Assembly (NCBI GenBank): GCA_001414485.1
Contig: LLEY01000073.1
Coordinates: forward strand, 231,355 to 295,354
Length of the DNA: 64,000 nt
Direction: 5' to 3'
DNA from: Calycina herbarum
Lineage: Eukaryota; Ascomycota; Leotiomycetes; Helotiales; Pezizellaceae
In this document: in pieces, positions 47,094 through 56,961 of the stretch
Layout: each line of letters opens with the position of its first letter
How positions within the stretch are numbered: position 1 is the first letter of the stretch
Notes under the pieces: generated by a model
What the model was told of the DNA's origin: nothing
The model's input: the letters and a program-made list of their open reading frames with translations, nothing else
Databases searched by the model: none
Program-made: the position numbers and the translations under genes

Positions 47094-48845
47094 GGCTTAG
47101 ACGGGCTGATGTGTTTTGAGTAGGAGGAGGTATGCTGTTCAGGATACCAGAGTCCAGACCGCTTCTGGTGAATCTTGAACTTGCCTCTCTAAGAGCCGAT
47201 AGCTTGATAGATCCTAAGATGTAACATGTTAACCAAAAGTTCACAGGCGGAATAAAGATGTATCATGCACCTTGATTTCTACAACTCCGTTCACTTGATG
47301 ATTCTTATTTGGATACTCTCGCCTCATACGTGCGGATGATCGAGAACATGACCTTCATGTGGAATGTGAGTGACTGTTTCAAAGGAGGACGACCCCGCTT
47401 TGATCCGAGATAGATAATGATAAGTGACTTGGTGACTTCGAGAATGGGGTCAAATAGCCGCAATTATAGTCGGTTCTTACACTGAACAAACATCAGCTTG
47501 GCATCAATATTTCCTTTTTTGGGAGCTTAAAATAACGACACTATCATTAGGGAGTACGTTCACAAAACGTTTGTTGTGAAAGATCACCTGATAGGACCAC
47601 CAGGGGCTGTCACGTTTCGTGGCTCAGTTGCTACCCCACCAGAAAACCAACTTTTTTTCACTCAGCACCACGACTCAATTTCAGAACTTCAAAGCAAGAG
47701 TGTTGATATTCTCATTCCCCTCTCTCGGGCAAGTTAATTTGTTTTCTCATTACTGTTGTTTGTGGCGTCGTCACCATATAATTTGGCCGGAATTCACTCT
47801 CTGGTAAAGCCTCTCGTGTTTTTCGGGACTTCGGACTACTTAGTCACATATCTTTTATAATAGTAAGAAAAATTGTAAAAGAGGCAGAAACTTGCGAGAT
47901 TTAAACATCGGAACTCCTTTGAGATGATTTGTTTTTCCGAGCCATTTTATACGATAATAACTCAGTAACTGAAGTTTAAACGTAAACAAAATAATGATTC
48001 ACTTTCTAGCTTTTAAACACATATCCACTCAATTTCTCAAATTGGAAAAATATCTCCAGGGTGGTTTTCTGCTAGTAAGCCATCAATCGTTAAGAAGCCA
48101 CCAACTATCCAGTAAGCTACCAATAGTCAAGTAACCCAAACATCACAGTCGGGGGCCAAAAACGAGCGTCGCGTAAGCCATCACTCAACAAGTAAGCTAC
48201 AAACCCCCAACTCCCGAGTAAGCCATTAAATCCCAACAAGTAAGCCACGACAATTTCAGCCCCCAAAAACCGACACCAAGTAAGATCTCAATTACCAAGT
48301 AAGCTAGTAACATTTGACGAGTAAGTCATCGCCACAACAGAAATATGACATATCTTCATTTCTTGCCAGTATCGCAAAGAAGGAGGCAGTAGAGACTCTT
48401 CAGATATTTCAAGCAATCGACTTTCATAATCTCGTACCTAGGTTAAATTAAGTTACAATTTTGAAATGACGAGGAGGAAAATTACTGTTCATGTTTACCA
48501 AGAACTGCTCAATCTCAAACCTTCATAAAATCTCCTACCACTTCTCCGTGAATCACTCCCCCGTATTTCAACTTGACATTCACCTACAAAATCCCAATCC
48601 CAAGCCTACATTCCGTCTGAAAAATCTAAAAACCCCGGCGCGGTGAATACCCAAAGTCACTCAAGTAACCCCCCAACCTCAAAAACGGATTCACAAATAC
48701 AGCGCCTAGGACAAGCGAGAAAATGTACCCTCTCAATGTAGGTACCAAGTCTACCACGCCTCTCTCCAAAATTCTAAGTACAAGTGTATAGCTCTATCAG
48801 GGTATATATCGAAACCTTCCAGCGACAGAAAAAAACCCACAAAAA
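47094..48845. other. Divergent intergenic region with AGTAAGC-type array
   Basis: About 1.75 kb between divergent P450 and RING gene starts. No gene supported. The outstanding content is a degenerate motif array at 48073-48330. Confidence 0.55.
48073..48330. repeat. Degenerate array of AGTAAGCYA motifs
   Basis: About 10-11 copies of a motif close to AGTAAGC(C/T)A are spread over 258 bp at uneven spacings (roughly 15-45 bp). Clear ones include CTAGTAAGCCATC, CCAGTAAGCTACC, CAAGTAAGCTAC, CGAGTAAGCCATT and CAAGTAAGCCACG. All face the plus strand. Spacer sequences are not conserved, so this is neither a classical tandem repeat nor a CRISPR array. Confidence 0.75.
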
Positions 48846-50843
48846 ATGGATACGAGAGATTCAGAAGCAAACAACGAGGAAGAAGAAGAAAGAAAAAGTA
48901 TCACGGACGAAACCCCATCAGCCAAAGCCGAAAAAGGGGCACACAATCACGACCCTCCCCACCCCCAAGAAAGCGAATGGGAATCACAATCACAAACCCA
49001 AAGCCCGTCCATAAATTCTTCACGCAGCTCAGACCTACCGACGAGAACTTCGTCGCCATCCCAAGGAACAGAAGAACCAACAAGCGTCCACTTCCCGACG
49101 AGAGAAGCACGCCCATACTTCCTGCAACTAAACACCCTCGTCGAAATCCCAACTTCTTTCCTCCAACCACCATCCCCTTACTCCCCCATCAAACCAAGAA
49201 GTCCCCAGCCCTACACCAAGATCTTAAACGAGAAACACACCATGTCTCCCACTCCCCCAGCAACTTCATCCCCACCACAAGAAGCAGAACAATGCAACAT
49301 CTGTCTCGAAGCCCTCACAAACCCCAGTACCGTCCAACCATGTGGCCACAGGTACCACTACGCCTGCATAGAAAACTGGCTTCGAACACAATACTCCGAA
49401 CGCGGACGGTCTCGGCTAAGTTGTCCACTTTGTAGGGGGGTGGTGGAGGGGATTCGAACGTTTAACCCGGATAGGGTGATAAGTATAACATATATATTTG
49501 AGCATGAGAGGGAGGGGTCTCGTGGCCCACCAAGTCCGACAGGGAGTGATGGGTCTATGACGAGGGGAGTTTCGCGGGAGGAACAACGTAGGCGGAGTCT
49601 TGCTCTTATGAGGGATGGGTCTAGGGGACCACCTGGTGGATGGGAGAGGGGGGGCTCTGAGGCGCCTGGTGAGTATGAGAGTGAGAGGGAGTATGACTCT
49701 GACGAAAATGAGAGACATCACGAGTATGTTATCGGTATGGATGGGGATTTGGTTGAATGGAGAGATAGACGGGGAGAGCAGCGTGAGCGCGAGTACCGAA
49801 ACCGTCGTGAGCATAACCGGAGACGAGAGGGGAGTAGGATGCCTTCGACATATGGGAATAGGACTCGGAATAATGAAGCGATGCTGCAACTGGAACGAAA
49901 CGCCGGACGAGCTCGAAGTATGTTAGCGCGCTGGGAGAGAGTCCAGGGGCTTGTACGGAGTCGACAACAAGATCGAGACGGCACCGAGAGAGAATACAAC
50001 GCAGCACTCCGCGAGAGAGTGTTAGCAATCGAGGGGCTTCGTATAGCCGTTGGAATGGGACGAGAAGAGGAGAATAATGCGTTGGAATATATGAGAGTCA
50101 ATAATTCCGACGTCATGCAAACCCAACGCCAATTGATGAATGCTGAAGAGGATTTGCGGGAAGCTGTGGTTGAGATGGAGAGGACTAGAGGGATTCTCAA
50201 TAGATTTGATGTCAATTGGGTCACCCCACAAGACGGAGGGCCGTTGCCACTTGGTTTCTCTGAAATTGAAGAGGGCCTTGAGAGAGTGAGAAGAGAGCCT
50301 ACATTCAATCGGCGCCTTCTGGAAGCTCCACAAAGGGGTGGATTTCTTGAAGAGGGTGTTTCGTACGACAATAGGAGACGTCCTAGTAGGTCTCCCAGCC
50401 GAACAAATCCAGGGTACTATCGCAGAACTCCAAGCCCTTCATCGCCACAAGGACGAGACAATTCGGAGCGGGAGCGATCGCGTTCAAGAGCACCGCAATA
50501 CAATAGAAATGCAGAAAGACCACGCTCTCAATCACGAGCTCCCCAGGTATCACCAACTCAAAGACAAGATTCCCGCGATCAAGATATCCACCAACAAACA
50601 AGAGATCATTGGTCAAATACGTCTTTTGGACAACAAAGAGGGGCTCAAGAATCAGCAACGTCGACTTCGACATCACGAGCAGGACCTTCTCGAACATATA
50701 GCAACGGTAATGGAGAAGGTTCTTCATCGGGGTCCTCGTCTCGGCGAACGGGAAATCGAGATGACCACCATTCAGGTGTTCCCGAGCAATGGCTCGAAGA
50801 GGATCGACTGGCTCGCCTAAATCTCAATGTCACAAAATACTGA
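48846..50843 (+). CDS. RING-H2 finger protein with Arg/Ser-rich C-terminus (putative E3 ligase)
   Basis: Single exon, 665 aa. The N-terminal 145 residues are acidic then Ser/Pro-rich. The RING is C150-x2-C153, then PCGHRYHYAC and CPLC ending at Cys196; the Cys-x-His-x2-His pattern makes it RING-H2. A charged, Arg/Glu-rich helical middle follows (REREYRNRREHNRR), then an RS-rich tail (SRSPSRTNPG, RERSRSRAP). RING-H2 proteins recruit E2 enzymes to ubiquitinate targets. RS tails often sit in nuclear RNA-processing proteins, so a nuclear ligase is a reasonable guess. No intron is needed. A second, long open frame overlaps the 3' end (50338-50820). Confidence 0.88.
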   Translation: MDTRDSEANNEEEEERKSITDETPSAKAEKGAHNHDPPHPQESEWESQSQTQSPSINSSRSSDLPTRTSSPSQGTEEPTSVHFPTREARPYFLQLNTLVEIPTSFLQPPSPYSPIKPRSPQPYTKILNEKHTMSPTPPATSSPPQEAEQCNICLEALTNPSTVQPCGHRYHYACIENWLRTQYSERGRSRLSCPLCRGVVEGIRTFNPDRVISITYIFEHEREGSRGPPSPTGSDGSMTRGVSREEQRRRSLALMRDGSRGPPGGWERGGSEAPGEYESEREYDSDENERHHEYVIGMDGDLVEWRDRRGEQREREYRNRREHNRRREGSRMPSTYGNRTRNNEAMLQLERNAGRARSMLARWERVQGLVRSRQQDRDGTEREYNAALRERVLAIEGLRIAVGMGREEENNALEYMRVNNSDVMQTQRQLMNAEEDLREAVVEMERTRGILNRFDVNWVTPQDGGPLPLGFSEIEEGLERVRREPTFNRRLLEAPQRGGFLEEGVSYDNRRRPSRSPSRTNPGYYRRTPSPSSPQGRDNSERERSRSRAPQYNRNAERPRSQSRAPQVSPTQRQDSRDQDIHQQTRDHWSNTSFGQQRGAQESATSTSTSRAGPSRTYSNGNGEGSSSGSSSRRTGNRDDHHSGVPEQWLEEDRLARLNLNVTKY

Positions 50844-52660
50844 TGAGATCGGAGGGAGAAGATTGCTGAAGCTGCTTAGCTTATGGTTTCCTGGTAGGTA
50901 TCAATATCGTAGGTTTCTACTGAATAATTGGTTATGAGATGTTCCTCGTACAGTAGGGGATGGGGATGTTTTTACCTAGACCGGTGGTGTAGTGTAGTCT
51001 CAAATAGAAGTTTGTGTAAACCCATCAAGTCGTAACAAACAATCTCAGCATTCCCCCACGCTCAGAACCCCGAGGTTACAAAAGAGGCGTCTCAATACTG
51101 TCATCCAGCAGGTGACTTCCCAAGAGTTTTCGCTCTGCAGTCCATGTCTTGCGTGGACATCGCTCATTTGTTTAAACTCGACGTTGGTATGTTGAATAAT
51201 TGGCCCAAGGAAGATTCCATCCCAAGCCTAGAATACCGTTGATGCAGGAGATATGACTAAGTGGGAGACATAGACGATGACCCCACGACCAAATGCGTGT
51301 GGTTGCAGTTTGGAGATGGTTCCACGGCAGTTGATTACTTTGTACTAGAGAACACCACCTTCGGGATAAATGGCATTCTAGAACCAATTCGTCGGATTCT
51401 GGGGGAACGTCCGGGGTATCACGAAAGACCCTTGGGAGGGGAAGGATGGGGTATGTTGTGATACTTGGTGATATCGGAATTTCTTGAGATGTTTGTTGTG
51501 AATGTTTCCTCCACCCCCACAATGCAGCCCCCACGATGGAAGTTCTCGGTCTGCGAGCACCCGCTCCTGCCTGCAAACCACCCGGCACCGTTATTCCGAT
51601 AGGAGTGGAGAAAAGTTTATCCGAGATGCGCTAACCTTCTAGTGGATTGATTTGTTCTCAGTCTGCCAATGACGTACTCATCCTACCTTCTGAACCTTGC
51701 AAGGTGGGATGAGATTTCTGTAAGAAGTGAGAAAGGTCGAGGAGATGAAATGAAAAAGAAGAAGGAAGAAGTGACAACTCGGGTAGAAAGTAATACAAGT
51801 GCCTATATAAGAGACCATGTTATCTTATTCAAGACGTCTTATATATCCTCTAATTTCTCGCTGTGGCAAAGGAAATTTCAGCTACAAAGCATCGGACCGG
51901 GGTGGCTTGCTCGACTTGCCAGCCAAGAAGTCAAGAAATCCGAGCTCACCAGATTCTTCTCCGCCTGCATCGGCCTCCCAATGAATTGCGTCTGATTGCT
52001 CCTGATTGACCCTCTCGACCCTCTCGACCCTCAACACCAACTTCTTCCACTCTTTTGCCTCTTTTGCCCTCTCGGCGTGCTTGGCCCAGGATTCAAATTG
52101 CCGTGTTATCATCGTCACCTGGCGCTCGCCCCAAGACATAAGTAAGAAGCTTGGTCCGCTTCGCGAAGATAACCTTAGTCGCAGTCACAGTCACCCAAGA
52201 CTGCCGCGCTTCCTAAATAGTCTGGTCTCTTAGTCCAACTGCGCCGGTCCTCTTCACCAAGGCCTCGCCCCAAGATAACCACGTCAAAACCTCATCACCA
52301 CATGGACAATCCCGCCGAGACATCTGACGAGTATCAATTCCTCTTCGAGAAAGCCCTACCATCACCCCCGCGACGCACGATACCCACGAACACAAACTAT
52401 ATAAACACTCTTTAGCACGTTGGAGCGGCGACTGGGCGCGACCAGAATCTGAATGCCCCGACATCATCTTATCCTTTTGCGAGCACCGACCGATTGGGGG
52501 ATTAGAACGGGCACATTGGGTTGATGGGAGAAGCAGAGGAGATATTGAAAAATTAAATCTGCGGGAAATACAAAGAAATTCCCCGACCTGCGAAGACGAT
52601 CCCGAGGAGAGGAACACAAATTGGCAAAACGTGCCACGATAAATACAAGCACAATTCAAG
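50844..52660. other. 1.8-kb intergenic region upstream of the antiporter
   Basis: No gene I can support. A tandem GACCCTCTC (3 copies, about 52010-52036) lies inside a minus-strand ORF (51882-52139) with no recognisable domain. The last several hundred bases should be antiporter promoter and 5' leader. Confidence 0.5.
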
Positions 52661-55600
52661 ATGGCGTGGGATCACCTCTCTATCAATCGACCGCATCTGG
52701 TGTATATCATCTTGGGCGGCTTCACGTCGCTGTTCATGTTATGCTCGACCTTCATCAAGGAACGGCTCTACATTGGTGAGGCGACCGTCGCAACCATTTG
52801 TGGCATCATCTTCGGTCCACACGCAGCAGACTTGATCAATCCTCTAGAATGGGGCAATACCGATCAGATTACCCTAGAATTCTCGCGAATTGTTCTGGTG
52901 GTCCAATGTTTTGCCGTCGGTGTCGAATTGCCGAAATACTACATGGAGAAGCATTGGCGGAGTGTGGTATTCTTGCTAATCCCCGTCATGACGTTTGGAT
53001 GGCTAATCACCAGTCTCTTCATCTGGTGGATGGTCCTCCCACTCACATGGCTTGAGAGTCTCACCGTAGCAGCTTGCGTGACGGCTACGGATCCGGTCTT
53101 GGCCAGTTCCGTCGTGGGTAAAGGCAAGTTTGCCAAGCGGGTGCCGAAGCATTTGCGAGATATCTTGTCTGCCGAGTCTGGCTGCAACGATGGCATGGCA
53201 TTTCCCTTCATCTACTTGGCTCTGTATCTGATTGAATATAAACCTCATGCAAATGAAGTTTTCTTCAACTGGTTTGTCATCACCGTTCTCTACGAGTGTG
53301 TCTTTGGTGCCGTTTATGGGTTTGCCATTGGTTACATTGGTAGGCATGGTATCAAATACGCCGAGAATCACGACATGGTTGACAGAGAAAGTTTCCTTGT
53401 GTTTTACTTTGTGCTCGCCCTCTTCTGTGCTGGTTCTGGTAGTATACTTGGTGTCGATGATCTACTTGTTGGATTTGCCGCCGGAGTAGGTTTCTCCAAC
53501 GATGGATGGTTCACCCAGAAAACGGAAGAATCTCACGTTTCCAACGTTATTGATTTGTTACTAAATTTGGCTTATTTTGTCTATCTGGGAACTATCATAC
53601 CTTGGGAACAATACAACAATATCGAGTTGGGACTGACCCCATGGAGATTGGTTGTCATTGCTATATTTGTCATTTTCTTCCGCCGAATACCCATCATGTT
53701 GGCACTGAAACCACTGATACCCGACATAAAAACATGGCGAGAAGCGCTCTTTGCTGGCCATTTCGGTCCCATTGGAGTGGGAGCAATTTTCGTCGCAATT
53801 CTTGCCAGAGCTGAATTGGAAACCGAAACGACAACACCCCTGGCATCATACGCAGACCCCGAGGCTCATAACTATACCATTGTCGCTCTGATATGGCCAA
53901 TCACCACTTTCCTAGTCATTGCCTCCATCATTGTCCATGGCTCCTCAATTGCAGTCTTCACCCTCGGCAAGCATATCAATACTCTAACATTGACCATGTC
54001 TTACACAACAGCAACCGATGGCCCAACCTGGATGAATAGGCTTCCACGTATATCTTCCACCTCAAGATCCCAAGCCAAGTCGGTAGCTTCCGATACAGAA
54101 GCGGATGAGAAAATACCACCGGGAACTCTACCTCCAATCGGCATGCCAGGAAACTTTCTTAGACGACAAAAGGAAGAGGACACCCCCAGCCGCACCAACA
54201 GTCGCGCATCATCTCTCATTCCACGACGAAGAAAGAAGAAGTGGGATGATGGACGTGGCCCTGGAGGACCAATTAGTGACTCTGCGATCTTCCCTCAACG
54301 AAGGAGCCAGAGTGACCAAGTTGAACAAACTTCGGATACTTTGACTCCCGGTGATGGATCACCACTCAACGAAAAGGATATTGGCGATGAGCGAAATGAG
54401 GGGGAGCTTGGAGAAATCCAAGACGATCCTGAAATGCACGCCATCAGACATCGTGATTCCGGGGAGGACAGACGAGATCAACATAAATCTGACGCTGAAA
54501 GACATCCTGAGCAGACAGAGGTGTATGATGAGGGTGATGATATCATCATTGAGAATGAGGATGGTGATGTTTTGAGTGTGCAGCCTGCTGCGGGTGGTAA
54601 AGGACAACAAGAGGGGGCTGTTGAAAAGGCAAAAGAAGATATTCAGAAGAGTGGTCAAGGGTACAAGAACTTGAGAAAGAAAATTGGTGTCTGGAGACAT
54701 AGGGATGATGCAGAAGTTGAGAGGGAGTTGAGCGCGGGTGCCAGAGAGACGCATAAGAAGCGCGGTCCGGCGCTGGCTTATCAATTTGGAAATACTGTAA
54801 GTTTCTCACATTTCGAAACAGAGTATCTTGCTAACATGTGTCTAGATTATTGTTGAAGACGAAGACGGAGAAGTGGTCAAGAAATACGATCTCCCTCCTA
54901 GTGCCAGACAACAAAAGAAGCCTGGAGAACCCGGTGCTGTTCAACAAAGTATCAACCTCATGAGCAGCTGGGCAGGATTTAGTAAAAAGGCAAATCCCCA
55001 AGCTGAAGGCTCCAAAGATGGTTCACCTACTCCTGCCGCCAACCCAGGCACTGTCCGACAAGGTCTCTCTCGTATGGGAACATGGGCCGGTGCTGGAAAG
55101 AAGCCCGAGGAAGACGACGAGGAAGACGATCGACATATCCGATTCACAATCGGCGGAGCAGGTCGTCGTCTCACCAAGGAAGATTTCTTGAAGGAGATTC
55201 AGAGTCTGGATCCTAAAGCGAGGGGGGAGATTATTAAGGAAAGTGATGCTCCTGCTGAGCTGAAGGAAATGGCAAAGAAGGATGCTAGTGATCACAGTCC
55301 TGGAACTAGCCGCATCTTTGGACATAGAACACATCTTGCTTCTAGCTCGAGGGCTGGAAAGGGAGCTGCTGCTAAGGAGAGGAGGAGAAGTCCCCGGGTT
55401 GTTGAAAGCGATGAGGAAGAGGAACGTCCTCGGTCAAGACCTACCGCCGCACTTCAAGCGAGGGATCCATCTTCTTCCGCTTCCTCGGGGAATAACTTCG
55501 AATCCTCGGCTGAACGGAGACGACGCGAGGAAGCTCTCAAGGGTGTGGATGAGGATGAGTACTCGAGAGGCAGGAGTCAAGATGTCGACGCGGACGACGA

Positions 55601-55778
55601 GGAGGAGGAGATGGAGGAGACTGCTGCTGAGAAGCGACGACGAGAGGCGGCGCTGGGTGTTGGTGGGGGAGATAGCGATTCGGATGATGATGATACGGAG
55701 AGGGTTCCTCCTCCGGTTGCGAGTGCGAGGAGTCGGGGGATTAGATTTGCTACTAGTCCTGTTCGGGGGAAGGATTAG
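52661..55778 (+). CDS. Plasma-membrane Na+(K+)/H+ antiporter, NHA1/SOD2 type
   Basis: Two exons: 52661-54796 and 54846-55778, intron 49 bp (GTAAGT..CTAG); 1022 aa. Residues 1 to about 430 form a CPA1-type transporter with many membrane segments. Key motifs include ACVTATDPVLASSVVGKG and LSAESGCNDGMAFPF, the conserved ND/DG ion-binding region. The remaining 590 residues are a hydrophilic tail rich in acidic, Arg and Ser stretches, as in yeast Nha1. The family exports Na+, Li+ or K+ in exchange for protons, giving salt tolerance and pH/K+ balance; the tail regulates activity. The second exon (IIVEDEDGEVVKKYDL onward) carries repeated SSWAGFSKK / GTWAGAGKK segments. No break is seen. Confidence 0.94.
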
Positions 55779-56961
55779 AGAGTTGAGGGTGTTTTGTTGG
55801 GGTTCTTGGTGGGTACATACATATTTTTAGAGTGGGTGTTAATATTTGAGGGTCTTGGGATTTTCTTTTGATGGGAGAGGAGGGGAGGTAGATATTGATG
55901 GTGGGTGGAATTTTTGCTTTTGGCATTTACATTTTGCAAGATTGGTGGGCTGCCTTTTTTTCTTCTTTTCGATGGGGTTGTTAGCATGTGTGGTGGGGAA
56001 TGGGACATGTATAAATTGCTTTTTGGGGTGTTTTTAGGTGATATATTGTTGTGGATGGAAAGAGGCGGGGGGGAGTTGAGACTGGGGCGGGTGTAGCTAA
56101 AATAGAAGATGGGATGAGGTTGAGGATATAATTTTGATGAATATGTAATTCTCTGAACCTATATTTTTCCTCGTGTCTTGTCTCTTTTTTCTCTCGGTGG
56201 GCTGAGAGATGGGTACGAGTACCTCGAGACCTTGGGTTGTTTTACTTATTCTTTCCTTTTTTTCGAAGTTCGGCTTGTGTGGTTTAGGACGGGTTGAAGG
56301 GTGTTGGAGTGGGTAGAGGGGAGTTTGTAGATAGAGTGTTAGAGTGTGTAGATAGAGTTTGTAGATGGCAATAGGAATGGAAAGAGGGAGGAGAGGGAGA
56401 TGTGAAAGCAATACGCTAGGGATATGCTAGGGTAGCGGGGTGGGAGTTTACGAAGGGAAAGTAGAAAAGCCCCGGGGCGGGGGAAGATGGAGAGACGCGG
56501 GGCATGAAGAAATGAGAGTGGATATCTCCGAGAGCAAATGAGCAAATGTTATCTTACTTGATGATGTAAAGAGAGGGTGTGGCCTCGAGGTGTTTTTGTA
56601 GTCGTGAGAAGATTGTTGTTCCAGATTTCGGTTCTGGAAACTTGGGAGTTTGCTTTTGTGGAGGGTATTTTGGTGTGGGAGGTTAAAGTTTAAAGGCTTG
56701 GGGTTAAGGTTGGAAATGAAAGGGGGTTGTGTGAGGTTGTGTTGAGTTTAGCTGGTTGTGGTAGGGACGAAGAGGGGAGCGATAGTGAATTTGGGGGTTT
56801 TTTCGAGGTTTCGTGGATGGATGTTTGGAAGGAAGGGACTTTATATTCTTAGATTGGCGACTCCTTCCTTGCTCTAGCTTACTCTGTGGTATCAGAGCAG
56901 AGTTTTGGAAACAGTGCACATCTTTTGAAAAAATCAATCTTGATCAGTTTCGCCCCTTTCC
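55779..56961. other. Intergenic with strong G+T / purine strand bias
   Basis: About 1.2 kb without a supported gene. The plus strand is markedly G- and T- or purine-rich, for example GGAATGGAAAGAGGGAGGAG near 56.39 kb, giving a C/A/T-rich minus strand with many spurious ORFs. TGGTATCAGAGC at 56887-56898 matches a common tRNA-Met-type primer-binding sequence, but no LTR is seen beside it. Confidence 0.5.

Noticed and set aside
48073..48330. Possible CRISPR array
   Set aside because: Motifs are only about 9 bp, spacing is irregular, and the window is clearly eukaryotic.
49450..49462. tRNA box B-like sequence (GTTCGAATCCCC on the minus strand)
   Set aside because: It lies inside the RING-finger coding frame, has no box A at the right distance and no cloverleaf. 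No tRNA was found elsewhere either.
51172..51588. 138-aa minus-strand ORF
   Set aside because: Low-complexity, Trp/Ser/Pro-rich, no domain, no matching exon signals.
51882..52139. 85-aa minus-strand ORF (MSWGERQVTMI..)
   Set aside because: Its RVERVERVN segment comes from a 9-bp tandem repeat. There is no recognisable domain and it overlaps the likely antiporter promoter.
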